From positions 1-10,471 of the forward strand of contig DATAYF010000305.1 of NCBI GenBank assembly GCA_036272735.1: a stretch of DNA of 10,471 bases, given 5' to 3'. The stretch's first letter is position 1, and each line of letters starts with the position of its first letter. Of the stretch, positions 1-7,303 are shown in pieces. This DNA comes from DATAYF01 sp036272735 (GTDB lineage: Bacteria; Chloroflexota; Ktedonobacteria; Ktedonobacterales; Ktedonobacteraceae). The position numbers and the translations under genes were made by a program. The notes beneath the pieces were generated by a model, which did not search any database, was not told the DNA's origin, and saw nothing but the letters and a program-made list of their open reading frames with translations.

Positions 1-1146
1 TTTGCCCCGTACAGACGTACTAGTAATAACCTGCGTCACCAGCGCATTGTCCACCGCAAAGTAGCCTCCAAATCCAATGCCCAGAAATGCCGCAGAGATT
101 TCAGCCGCCTGCCAGGTATGGAAGAATGCCAGACTCAGCAGTGAAAGCGCGATGACCATGCTGGCTCCTATGACAAACACTTTGCGTCGTTGCAGGCGAT
201 CTGAGATGATACCACTGCTTAGTGCAGCGATGATGGCAATTCCTGTCGTAATCACCTGTAAGGTTGCGACGCCTTGAGACGTGTGTTGGCCTGGAAAGAG
301 CCGCTCGTAGTGCAGAGCATCCTGGACATAATAGAGGAGGTAGCTGAACGTCAGGTGAAAGCCCAGGTAGACCAGAAAGCGCGTGAGCCACGTCCAGCCG
401 ACGTCTGGATACTGAATGGGGTTGATCCAGAGGCTGGTCATGAAGGAACGTAGGCGTAGAGGAGGGGCCGCTTTTTCTGGCAACACTGGATCGCGCATGA
501 CCAGCACAAAGAGCAACATGATGGCAAGCAGCATATCCATGATCGTGTAGTACGACAGCGATGTAGACCTGATGAGTACCGCGATCAGGATATCGCCAAT
601 CACGATACCAACGGGAGCTGAGAGTCCGACAAATGCCGAGACCGTCGCTCGCTGACGCACAGGAACCTGGTCGGGGACGACCGCGGCCAGGGCTGCTAAC
701 ACCAGGTTGAGACAGACTTGTAGGAGTGTCCATGCGAGCGTGAGTACCAGCATATTCGCAGCGGAGGCAAGGACAGCGAGCATGACGCCCCCGGTGAGCG
801 TTCCGCCAAGCAGCCAGGGACGACGGCGACCGAAGCGCGAGGTCGTGCGGTCACTGAAGGCACCAGCAAGAAGATTCGCAAGCAAGGCCGCGAACGCTCC
901 AAGCGCGACGACAAGCCCATAATTGCTAATTTTGTGAACCGGATCGAAGGCAGCGATCTGGGTCGGGAGCAGCAAAAGACTAATAGGCAGGATACTCAGT
1001 TGGACGACGATATTGGCAGCACCAATGAGCACTTGCATGGAAAGCGCAACAGGGCGCGTTGGAATTTGGAGTGCTTCAGGAACCTCGCCATCCTGGTCTT
1101 CTCTCTGCAGGCGTGTTTCCTTATTCCACTGGGTGATGTTTTGCAT
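1..1146 (-). CDS. Major facilitator superfamily transporter, 3' end beyond window
   Basis: Reading the minus strand from ATG at 1146 gives 382 codons without a stop up to the window edge, so the C-terminus is missing. The protein is strongly hydrophobic with many predicted membrane helices. MFS motif A lies in the loop after helix 2 (G95-x3-D99-R100 ... R104-F-G-R-R-R-P-W, about residues 95-111), a form seen in the sugar/cation symporter and SLC45-like branches. A second, weaker motif-A copy (SGIISDRLQRRK, about 311-322) marks the start of the C-terminal half, as expected from MFS internal duplication. Start choice: AGAGG (1157-1153) stands 6 nt before this ATG. It is divergent from the GlxA-type regulator at 1412, which may control it. 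The substrate cannot be read from sequence; import of a small carbon compound or efflux are both possible. The family call is secure. Confidence 0.88.
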   Translation of the reverse strand, partial: MQNITQWNKETRLQREDQDGEVPEALQIPTRPVALSMQVLIGAANIVVQLSILPISLLLLPTQIAAFDPVHKISNYGLVVALGAFAALLANLLAGAFSDRTTSRFGRRRPWLLGGTLTGGVMLAVLASAANMLVLTLAWTLLQVCLNLVLAALAAVVPDQVPVRQRATVSAFVGLSAPVGIVIGDILIAVLIRSTSLSYYTIMDMLLAIMLLFVLVMRDPVLPEKAAPPLRLRSFMTSLWINPIQYPDVGWTWLTRFLVYLGFHLTFSYLLYYVQDALHYERLFPGQHTSQGVATLQVITTGIAIIAALSSGIISDRLQRRKVFVIGASMVIALSLLSLAFFHTWQAAEISAAFLGIGFGGYFAVDNALVTQVITSTSVRGK

Positions 1147-1375
1147 GACAGACCTCTTTTTATAGTCGGTATCGGTGAGCAGGGAGATCATCAGGGTCTC
1201 CCACCTCTTCTCCGAAAGATGTTTTGCTCGTCTTTCTCTCTCTACTCTAGGGCATGCTCACTCCATCGAAAAGTGGCGGGATTGCCAGAGATCAACGAAT
1301 TCAAGCCACAGCGCGTGAGCCGTCCGTGTAAGTATGGTCGGCCGAGATATATCCTTTGAAGGGGCCTCTTCATGA

Positions 1376-1405
1376 TTGTTGTGTGTAACGATCTGATGGT
1401 ATATT
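1376..1405 (+). promoter_or_regulatory. Candidate promoter of the GlxA-type regulator, leaderless geometry
   Basis: TTGTTG (1376-1381, 3 of 6 matches to the -35 consensus), an 18-bp spacer, then TATATT (1400-1405, 5 of 6 to -10). The -10 ends 6 nt before the ATG at 1412, so transcription would start at or next to the A of the start codon. No convincing Shine-Dalgarno sequence precedes that ATG, which fits a leaderless mRNA. The rest of the 265-bp intergenic stretch (1147-1411) holds a pyrimidine-rich run near 1230-1250. A minus-strand TATAAA (1164-1159) precedes the transporter but has no good -35, and I see no gene there. Confidence 0.45.
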
Positions 1406-1411
1406 ACGAGC

Positions 1412-2356
1412 ATGCATACAATAGCTATTCTTACTTTGGATGGGGTAGTGGCATTCGATCTGTCCACTCCGATTGAGGTGTTCGGGCGTGCCTATTTGCC
1501 AGACGGACAAGCCGCGTACCGGGTGATGATCTGCGCTCCCACCGATGAGATCAATGCGGGTACATTTACGCTGCACGTTCCCTGGCATCTGGAGGCGCTG
1601 GCTGAGGCAGACACCATTATCCTGCCTGGCCTGGCTGACCCGATGGCACCGATTCCCGATAGCGTGTTGGTCGCCTTACGCAACGCCTCGACACGTGGGA
1701 CGCGGATCGCATCGATCTGCGTTGGAGCGTTCACCCTGGCGGCCACGGGACTGCTGGACGGTCAGCGGGCAACAACGCATTGGGCTGCGGCCAGCGAGTT
1801 GGCGTGCCGCTATCCAAAAGTGGAGGTCGATGCGGGGGTGCTCTTTGTTGATAACGGGCAGTTTCTGACCTCGGCGGGGGCCGCAGCGGGACTCGATCTA
1901 TGCTTGCATATGATCCGTCGGGACTATGGTTCTGCAGTGGCAGCCGACGCTGCCAGAACTTCAGTGGTGCCCCTGGAGCGCGACGGCGGGCAGGCACAGT
2001 TCATCATACACGATCCGCCTACCCCCGATGGGATGACACTTGAACCAGTGTTGCAGTGGATGGATGCGAATATGCACCGGGAACTCAAGCTTGAAGATAT
2101 CGCAGCCCAGGCAGCGATGAGCACCCGCACCCTGAGCCGACGCTTCCATAAGCAGACTGGCGCTACACCGTTGCAATGGCTCAATCGCGCACGAGTGCGC
2201 AGGGCGCAATGCTTGTTAGAAACTACTGGCCACTCGATTGAATGGATAACCGATGACGTCGGATTCGGCTCGTCAACTACCTTCCGCGACCAATTCAAGC
2301 ACATCGTTGGCATCAGTCCACAGGCATACCGGCGTGCATTCCGAGGAACAACGTAG
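1412..2356 (+). CDS. GlxA-family AraC-type transcriptional regulator with DJ-1/PfpI domain
   Basis: A 314-residue protein of normal length for the family. Residues 1-170 form a DJ-1/PfpI (class I amidotransferase-like) sensor domain: IAILTLDGVVAFDLSTPIEV at the start, and a nucleophile-elbow-like SICVGAFTLAATGLLDG around C103, followed by TTHW (121-124). Residues 212-312 form a paired AraC helix-turn-helix domain. The first HTH is in LKLEDIAAQAAMSTRTLSRR; the second ends in the family signature DDVGFGSSTTFRDQFK then GISPQAYRRAF. In this family the DJ-1 domain is generally a ligand sensor, not a proven enzyme. The gene is divergent from the MFS transporter at 1146, so control of that transporter is the simplest guess. 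It ends before a hairpin shared with the convergent parB gene. The ligand is unknown. Confidence 0.93.
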   Translation: MHTIAILTLDGVVAFDLSTPIEVFGRAYLPDGQAAYRVMICAPTDEINAGTFTLHVPWHLEALAEADTIILPGLADPMAPIPDSVLVALRNASTRGTRIASICVGAFTLAATGLLDGQRATTHWAAASELACRYPKVEVDAGVLFVDNGQFLTSAGAAAGLDLCLHMIRRDYGSAVAADAARTSVVPLERDGGQAQFIIHDPPTPDGMTLEPVLQWMDANMHRELKLEDIAAQAAMSTRTLSRRFHKQTGATPLQWLNRARVRRAQCLLETTGHSIEWITDDVGFGSSTTFRDQFKHIVGISPQAYRRAFRGTT

Positions 2357-2406
2357 CAAGAAACTGAGCGCGCATCAAGGAGATCGCTGCCATTGAAACA
2401 AGGAGA

Positions 2407-2442
2407 GAAACGGGCAACCGTTTGCTTGCAGTCGCCCGTTTC
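2407..2442. terminator. Hairpin between convergent genes, possible bidirectional terminator
   Basis: GAAACGGGC (2407-2415) and its exact reverse complement GCCCGTTTC (2434-2442) can form a 9-bp stem with an 18-nt loop. It lies about 50 bp after the regulator stop and about 30 bp after the parB stop. There is no clear T-run on either side, so it may be a weak or Rho-assisted terminator, or only an mRNA 3'-end stabilising structure. Confidence 0.45.
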
Positions 2443-2472
2443 CCAGCATGGCCTATCTATCGTTTAACTATT

Positions 2473-3541
2473 TTAATACTTGTTCAACATTGCTTGCACC
2501 AACGCGCCATGCTTTTCTAGCATTTCGTGCTCAACATCCGATAGGGGAATGTGCTGCTCGTGCAGCCAGCGGTCGAAATCTTCCATGTGTTTACAGAGCG
2601 TCTTGAGCTTTGCCGTTTGTGTATGGGCCTGTGCTATCTCGCTAGCCCTGATTGGCGCGGCATTCACGCCGGTGCGTGTTTTGGAATCGTCGGCAACAGG
2701 CTCATCAGCACCTTTCTCCATCGTCTCCGCCGCGTTGCTATGCTGTTCGTCTACAGGGGTCGCGTTTGCACGCGACTCGTCGAGGGTTGGTGTGCTGGTT
2801 GTAGCCTGGACCTGTACTTCTTCGGTGGGGAGAATGGAGCTTGTGGGTTCGGGTGCTGGTGATGGTGCCTGCTCAATCGCATGGGTATCGGCAACTTGTT
2901 GGTTTTCGTCGGTAGCTTGTGGATTTTTGAGCGCTTTGATATAGGCAGCCAGGTCTTTCGTGACAAGCATCCCGTCTACTAACTGCTGGATAATAGGAGC
3001 GCGCTCGGCGGGATCAGCAATTTTTAAGAGGTAGCCGACTGATTCCAAAGTGCCTGCTTTTGTGGACGCAAACTCCTGAATATCGCCAGGGGCTCGCACA
3101 AGCTGCATGCGATTGCGTACATATTTACGATCTTTTTTGATAGCTTTCGCGACATCGTCTTGCGATAGCCCGATCTCATCCATCATACGCTGAAAAAGCC
3201 TGCCCTCCTCAAGCGGTGTCAGGTCCTCGCGCTGAATGTTCTCCGTTAGCGCAAAGGTCATCATTTCTTGATCGCTGTAGCGTTTCACCATCACCGGCAA
3301 CTTCTTTAAGCCCGCGAGCCTGGCGGCTTCGCAGCGGCGATGGCCCGCCGTCAGTTGGCAGGGGCCCGGCAGTTGTGGATGTGGGCGAGCCACCAGCATG
3401 CCCTGGAAACCTTGACTCCGAATGGTATCGGCAAGTTCCTGTAAACGTTCTTAAACGTTCTTCGTCCATCGCACTACGAGGCTGATAAGGATTGTCGTGG
3501 ATCGCGCCAATTTCGACCTCATAGGGCATCGATTCGATCAT
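2473..3541 (-). pseudogene. ParB/Spo0J-family partition protein, frameshifted by a 10-bp duplication
   Basis: Two overlapping minus-strand frames together encode one ParB-like protein. The first frame, from ATG 3541, holds the N-terminal box with NPYQPR (17-22) and goes out of frame after DEERL. The second carries the rest to the stop at 2473. Removing one copy of the 10-bp tandem repeat at 3442-3461 gives a continuous 352-residue protein: AGHRRCEAARLAG (CTP-binding GxRR box, about 62-74), ENIQREDLTPLEEG (97-110), a central HTH (about 122-144), then an Ala/Pro/Thr/Glu-rich linker (about 190-290) and a distinct C-terminal segment. A purine-rich AAGGGA stands before ATG 3541. No parA neighbour and no classical parS were seen, so this is an orphan ParB-like protein. 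As it stands only the first 30 or so residues, or a product from an internal start (ATG at 3399) lacking box I, could be made. A sequencing error is possible but unlikely, given the exact duplication. Confidence 0.85.
3442..3461. repeat. Perfect 10-bp tandem duplication in parB
   Basis: TAAACGTTCT occurs twice head to tail (3442-3451 and 3452-3461). On the coding strand this is AGAACGTTTA repeated. Deleting one unit restores the ParB reading frame through ...DEERLQELADTIRSQGFQG. Ten bases shift the frame by one, so this repeat is the whole cause of the break. Confidence 0.95.
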
Positions 3542-3588
3542 AGAGGCTATCCCTTCAACTCATCACAAACCACAGCCTTTATGTATAT

Positions 3589-3617
3589 ATTATAATACTA
3601 TATTGCATAAATTACAA
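3589..3617 (-). promoter_or_regulatory. Candidate promoter of the parB gene
   Basis: On the minus strand: TTGTAA (3617-3612, 4 of 6 to -35), a 17-bp spacer and a perfect TATAAT (3594-3589). The predicted start near 3582 would give a leader of about 40 nt containing AAGGGA upstream of ATG 3541. The surrounding 3575-3690 stretch is strikingly AT-rich compared with its neighbours. Confidence 0.55.
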
Positions 3618-3637
3618 TAATTTCACATAAATTTCAT

Positions 3638-3671
3638 AATAGCAGGACATGATTGTCTATGTACTGCTATT
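3638..3671. repeat. AT-rich inverted repeat downstream of the type ISP remnant
   Basis: AATAGCAGGACAT (3638-3650) and ATGTACTGCTATT (3659-3671) pair in 12 of 13 positions around an 8-nt loop. It sits 22 bp beyond the stop of the minus-strand type ISP remnant and upstream of the parB promoter. It could be a terminator for the former (on the minus strand it is followed by ATGAAATTT) or a protein-binding site near parB. It does not resemble the Bacillus-type parS. Confidence 0.45.
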
Positions 3672-3692
3672 TATAATCGAATATACCTCACC

Positions 3693-4250
3693 CTACCCAA
3701 GCGGCCAGCCTCCATGCTCCTCGATCACTTCATCTATTCGGGCCATCAGCGTGATGGTTTCGGATAGCGCCGCGACAATGCATTGATAATGCTGGATGTC
3801 GCTAAATTCGAGTATGCGGCCCTTGCGATCCTTCAGCCACTTCTGGCAGACCTGGTACCCACCAACATAAAACTCCCACACGCCAGGCGGCACGCCTTCG
3901 AAGTACTGCGCCTTGTTGATCCACACGCGCCCCTTCTCCGGCTCCTCTGCCGCGTAGGTGTACTCGATCTTCTCAACGACATGGTTCCCGCCAACAGGAT
4001 ATCTTGCGGTGATCTTGCCAAATTTTTCGACAAGGTGCAGCCCCACCAGCCGATCACCCAGGCTACACAACTCCCTGAAAAGCTCGACATCGGAGGTTAA
4101 TGGCAGGCGCAGAAAGTCGATCTTGAGGAACTCGGCGTAGCGCTCGCGGTACGTTGGCGAGTGAAACAGGGCGCCTTTGACTGCGTAATTAACAATATAA
4201 TGTTGGGAATATCGTACATGGGCTGGACAAGTAACAGAAAGGTGTTTCAT
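3693..4250 (-). pseudogene. C-terminal fragment of a type ISP restriction-modification enzyme
   Basis: The open frame ends at 3693 and encodes about 185 residues from ATG 4250 (an upstream ATG at 4295 would overlap the divergent GNAT gene). It matches what I know of the C-terminal, target-recognition-side region of type ISP restriction-modification proteins: ALFHSPTYRERYAEFLKIDF (27-46), then RLPLTSDVELF, LGDRLVGLHLVEK (64-76), VWEFYVGGYQVCQKWLKDR (124-142) and a final helix ending in IDEVIEEHGGWP. Intact family members are usually around 1,000 residues or more and carry nuclease, helicase and methyltransferase domains, all absent here. The residues before about 20 do not look like the family, so the break is near 4190. 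Dead remnant is the likely state. Whether the truncated protein is expressed is unknown. Confidence 0.8.
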
Positions 4251-4257
4251 TCTTTCA

Positions 4258-5082
4258 ATGATGATGTGTGTTAAACTTGAGCATTCCGATGCCATCCAAC
4301 AGATAAGGGATGACTATCTGCGTACCCTTGTCGCCCCTATGGATGGGATGTGGGAGGGTACGGTCATTACGCAGGCGACTTTTTGGGAAATACAAGATCA
4401 GGGGCAGCACGCGGGGTATTTCTGCATAGGCCCCGACAATTATTTGCTGCGCTTCCATCTTTTGGAAAGCTATCAGGATCGGGCAGAGGAGATCTTCCGT
4501 TGGATTATCTCCACCTACGGCATCCAGCGTGCCATTGCAAGCACCATAGAACCGCTGTATTTCTCTTTATGCCTTGATATCCAGGTAAGCATGACGCTTC
4601 ATAGTTATCTTTTTCGAGATAACAAACGCATAGAGCCGTCATCCAATCTCTTCAATAGCACCTTCAGGAAAGTGGAGAAAAGAGAGTTGGAAGACATGGC
4701 GCGCTTTTATCGAGCAAATACAGAAGGACCGGGCGAATGGGTTGAGGCATTCCTTCACGAACGTCTCAACCGTGAAGAGTTATTTGCCTTCTATGATCAG
4801 CAAACAGCGGTAGCAACTGGGGAGTGCATTCCCAGTCAGAAACAGGCACCTTATGCAGATCTAGGCATGGTGGTAGGTCAATCGTATCGCGGAAGGGGTC
4901 TGGGTAGCTCCATGCTCATTCAATTAAAGAAACACTGTTATGAAGCAGGCTGGAAGCCTATCTGTTCGTGTAGCGCTGATAATCATGCATCAAAGAAAGC
5001 CATAGAGAAGGCAGGCTTTATTAGTGGGCAGAGAATGATGAAGATACTGTTCGCAAGAGATGAGAGCGAAACATACGACTGA
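4258..5082 (+). CDS. GNAT-family N-acetyltransferase with degenerate N-terminal domain
   Basis: A 274-residue protein. The C-terminal half (about 135-265) is a GNAT fold: YADLGMVVGQSYRGRGLGSS (199-218) holds the acetyl-CoA pyrophosphate-binding motif A (R-G-R-G-L-G at 211-216), followed by CSADNHASKKAIEKAGF (238-254), the typical motif B with N-x-A-S...A...GF. The N-terminal half (about 20-120) has a GNAT-like strand/helix pattern (HAGYFCIGPDNYLLRFHL, 51-68) but no Gly-rich loop, suggesting a tandem GNAT with a non-catalytic first domain. Three successive ATGs (4258, 4261, 4264) make the exact start uncertain. The only purine-rich site, AAAGG at 4238-4242, is 15 nt away, so initiation may be weak. 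The substrate is unknown. The 5' region abuts the broken type ISP gene, with TATAAT at 4196-4201 inside it. Confidence 0.85.
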   Translation: MMMCVKLEHSDAIQQIRDDYLRTLVAPMDGMWEGTVITQATFWEIQDQGQHAGYFCIGPDNYLLRFHLLESYQDRAEEIFRWIISTYGIQRAIASTIEPLYFSLCLDIQVSMTLHSYLFRDNKRIEPSSNLFNSTFRKVEKRELEDMARFYRANTEGPGEWVEAFLHERLNREELFAFYDQQTAVATGECIPSQKQAPYADLGMVVGQSYRGRGLGSSMLIQLKKHCYEAGWKPICSCSADNHASKKAIEKAGFISGQRMMKILFARDESETYD

Positions 5083-5107
5083 TGGTGTCAAAGTAAGGAG
5101 TGCGTTT

Positions 5108-5148
5108 AATGCCTGTAGGGACCGATTTAGCGCGTCCCTACAGGCATT
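5108..5148. repeat. Perfect 15-bp-arm palindrome, possible bidirectional terminator or REP-like unit
   Basis: AATGCCTGTAGGGAC (5108-5122) and its exact reverse complement (5134-5148) surround an 11-nt loop containing CGATTTAGCGC. It lies between the convergent GNAT and luciferase-like genes and, on the plus strand, is followed by TCATTTT, so it could end transcription from either side. Part of it (CCTGTAGGnnCCGATTTA) recurs at 6195-6212 in the same orientation, which argues for a dispersed palindromic repeat family. Confidence 0.7.
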
Positions 5149-5174
5149 CCATCATTTTACGCAAAACCAACTGT

Positions 5175-6080
5175 TTACGACAACAGTGCGCGGGCCATGG
5201 CTGTGAGCGCGTCGATGTCATCGAACTCGAACCATTGCAGCATGACGCGCTGGGCTCCAGCGGCGGCGAGCTGGTCCAGTTGATCTCGAATAGCTCCGGC
5301 GGTGCCGACAAGCAAACCGGCGGCTTGCGCTTCTTCGCGGCTTTGCCCACCTTCACATAACTTTTGCTGCACTTCCTGATCCGTGCGGCCAAAGATGACA
5401 CGGGTCATGCAGGAGCGTTTGACCTCTGTAAGCGGGCGTCCCTGCTGCTGCAACAGGCTATTGAGACGCTCGTTGAGTGCCTGGAACTTTTGCGGCGTCG
5501 TGGAGACGGTATTCCATTCGTTACCGTAGCGTGCCACCATGGGCAGCACGGCGCGGCCACCACCGATAACGATAGGTGGTCCACCGGGACGCTGCGGATG
5601 CGGCAACATGGTGGCATCCTCAAGATGATAGTAGGTGCCAGCAAAGTTGGCCGGTTGCTCGCCTCGCAGTAAAAGCGTCACGACTTCGAGCGCCTCCTGG
5701 AAACGTTGCAGGCGTTGCGGAACAGTCAACAGGTCGAAGCCGTAGTGGGCATGCTCGCGCTGCTGCCAGCCCGCGCCCAAACCAAGCTGGAAACGCCCGC
5801 CGGAAAGGTCGTCGATAGCGGCCGCGGTTTTGGCGGTGATAACCGGGTGACGAAACGAGACCGGAGACACCATAGGACCAAACTCGATACGCGAGGTGTG
5901 GCTCGCCAACCAGGTGAGCGAGGACCACAGTTCCAGCGTGTCGAGATCCTCATCGGGATTGGTAAAATGATCCGAACGATAGAGGCCCGCAAAGCCCAGG
6001 TCATCGGCGGCACGTCCAATGCGTTGCCAGCGCGACCAGGTCATATCCTGCTGCCCCTCGATCATTAAAGCAAGTTCCAT
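5175..6080 (-). CDS. Luciferase-like (LLM class) F420-dependent-type oxidoreductase
   Basis: A 301-residue TIM-barrel flavin/F420 enzyme of normal family length. Signatures: ELALMIEG start, then GRAADDLGFAGLYRSDHF (22-39), FGPMVSPVSFRHPVITAK (67-84) and DLSGGRFQLGLGAGWQQREH (91-110), the cofactor-side signature of F420-dependent LLM proteins. PPIVIGGGR (168-176) follows and the protein ends with the usual C-terminal helix. The start is ATG 6080: GGAGG (6096-6092) is 11 nt upstream. A GTG at 6098 in the same frame would put the Shine-Dalgarno inside the gene. In these proteins F420 or FMN cannot be told apart reliably from sequence; the nearest subfamilies are mostly F420-linked. The substrate is unknown. 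The 220-bp upstream region holds a 10-bp palindrome CACTATAGTG (6113-6122) overlapping a possible TATAGT -10, with no good -35. Confidence 0.9.
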   Translation of the reverse strand: MELALMIEGQQDMTWSRWQRIGRAADDLGFAGLYRSDHFTNPDEDLDTLELWSSLTWLASHTSRIEFGPMVSPVSFRHPVITAKTAAAIDDLSGGRFQLGLGAGWQQREHAHYGFDLLTVPQRLQRFQEALEVVTLLLRGEQPANFAGTYYHLEDATMLPHPQRPGGPPIVIGGGRAVLPMVARYGNEWNTVSTTPQKFQALNERLNSLLQQQGRPLTEVKRSCMTRVIFGRTDQEVQQKLCEGGQSREEAQAAGLLVGTAGAIRDQLDQLAAAGAQRVMLQWFEFDDIDALTAMARALLS

Positions 6081-6183
6081 AAGAAAAATATCCTCCACAA
6101 AAAGATATGTACCACTATAGTGTACGCGATAAAGTGGGGGCGTTGCACATAGGAGAACGATGCCCGCAATATCCGGAAAACAA

Positions 6184-6221
6184 TGCCCAAAATACCTGTA
6201 GGCCCCGATTTATCGTGGGCA
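6184..6221. repeat. Degenerate copy of the palindromic repeat at 5108
   Basis: CCTGTAGGCCCCGATTTA (6195-6212) matches 16 of 18 positions of the 5112-5129 segment and continues with TCGTG in place of GCGCG. Here the closing arm has diverged: it reads GTGGGCAC instead of the expected complement. A shorter pair, TGCCCA (6184-6189) and TGGGCA (6216-6221), could still form a stem. It is in the same orientation as the first copy, so the two bracket the luciferase-like gene. The rest of 6081-6300 holds nothing I recognise as a gene. Confidence 0.55.
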
Positions 6222-6300
6222 CGCGCAATACACCGCGCAATGGTACATTTGCCGATCAACATGCATTCACGATACGGCTTGTTCGGGTTGCGGTGTAGGT

Positions 6301-7200
6301 TTATTGCACGCCAACTGTGCTGACGCCTTCCTGGGCCATCTGCTCGACGCCCTGTTCGGCGACCTCCACCGCGATAGCGCCACTCTCGCTCTTGCGGTCG
6401 CGCAGTTTGACCTTTTTGAGGAAGAGAACCGTGACAAAGGCGATAGCAATCATCACCGTATTGAAGAGGAAGATGTTATGCAGGCTCTGGGCCAGACCCT
6501 GCTTCACCGCCTCCAGCAGCGCGTGGTACATTTGCAGGCCAACCGCGGGATCAACGCCGGGTCGCGGCTGCGTAAAGCCGCTGCACAATTGTTGCTGCAC
6601 CTGGTCGGAGAGCAACACCTGCGGATTGCCGAGCGCCGTCTGTGCCTGTGGTGGCAAGGCGTTTACGACGGTTCTGAGCGCCGGTGACAGGAAGTTACGG
6701 AACGCTGGCTGGAAGGACGAGGTCATGAGCGAACCCATCGCCGCCAGGCCCATGATACTACCAATCGAGCGGAAGAAGACCAGCGAAGAGGACGCCTGTC
6801 CGATACGTTGTGGCATCGCATTCTGCACAATCAGCGTGTAGACCGACATGCTAAAGCCCATGCCGAGGCCAAGTACCAGTAATGCGATCAACACGTCGAT
6901 ATTGGTGGAACTGGCATTGAGGCGAACCAGCAGCAGCGCGCCACAGATGCTGATGAACATACCCAGGATACAGACCCATTTATATTTACCGAAGCGCGAG
7001 ACCAGCAGACCAGCAATGACGCTCGAACCCATCGAAGCCAGCGTCAGTGGCGTCAGGATTACACCGCTATTCGTCGCACTGGTACCAACCACGCCCTGTA
7101 CGAACAGCGGGATGAAGTAGACGCTACCGAAGAGCGCCAGGCCAAAGCTGATCGTCACAATCGCCGAGATGGTAAAGATGCTACTCTTACAGCAGCGTGC
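6301..7200 (-). pseudogene. C-terminal half of a DHA2 (EmrB/QacA-type) drug exporter
   Basis: The open frame runs from a stop (TGA, 7203-7201) to the stop at 6301. From the first possible start (GTG 7158) it gives 285 residues, about half of a normal 14-helix DHA2 protein (roughly 500 or more). Visible are SVYFIPLFVQGVVGTSATN and GVILTPLTLASMGSSV (a helix-9/10 style region), LVSRFGKYKWV, MSVYTLIVQNAMPQRIGQAS and FFRSIGSIMGLAAMGSLM. These are followed by the long extracytoplasmic loop (about 155-235) and the last helix typical of the family, then a polar tail. Helices 1-8 with the main motif A and proton-relay region are gone. There is no Shine-Dalgarno or ATG. Just before 7158 the frame reads KSSIFTISAIV, still family-like, so the deletion lies further upstream. 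It is head-to-head with the ICMT/MarR operon, suggesting that the pump was once part of that regulated locus (inference). Confidence 0.85.
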
Positions 7201-7274
7201 TCAAAGGTTGAGCCATGCCAGAACGAACAGAGGAAGTGAGAAGATCTGCAAGGTCTTGCGAAAAGCCTCCTGTC

Positions 7275-7303
7275 TTGACAGAGGGCGGATGCCATGATAC
7301 AAT
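7275..7303 (+). promoter_or_regulatory. Strong sigma-70-type promoter of the ICMT-marR operon
   Basis: Perfect TTGACA (7275-7280), a 17-bp spacer and TACAAT (7298-7303, 5 of 6), with an extended -10 TG at 7295-7296. The predicted start near 7310 gives a leader of about 48 nt with AAAGGAA 7 nt before ATG 7358. The -35 is embedded in CTGTC-TT-GACAG (7270-7281), a small inverted repeat. Confidence 0.8.

Noticed and set aside
101..733. Long minus-strand frame overlapping the MFS transporter
   Set aside because: Composition is rich in Arg, Ser and His without domain logic; the transporter frame on the same strand explains the sequence fully and carries both motif-A copies.
934..1359. Plus-strand frame of 141 codons opposite the transporter start
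   Set aside because: Antisense to the transporter N-terminus and into the divergent promoter region; no recognisable protein family.
2407..2442. CRISPR-like or attachment-site repeat
   Set aside because: A single stem-loop between convergent genes with no further copies in the window; a terminator or 3'-end structure is simpler.
3439..3470. Programmed ribosomal frameshift in parB
   Set aside because: No convincing slippery site or stimulatory structure, and the exact 10-bp duplication explains the shift fully.
4177..4201. TTGACT (4177-4182) and TATAAT (4196-4201) as a promoter for the GNAT gene
   Set aside because: The two boxes are only 13 bp apart, too short for a normal sigma-70 promoter; TATAAT alone may still matter, but the pair is not supported.
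5100..5360. Plus-strand frame with AAGGAG upstream and an ATG inside the 5108 palindrome
   Set aside because: Beyond the palindrome it only runs antisense through the luciferase-like gene; no recognisable protein and the ATG falls in a repeat.
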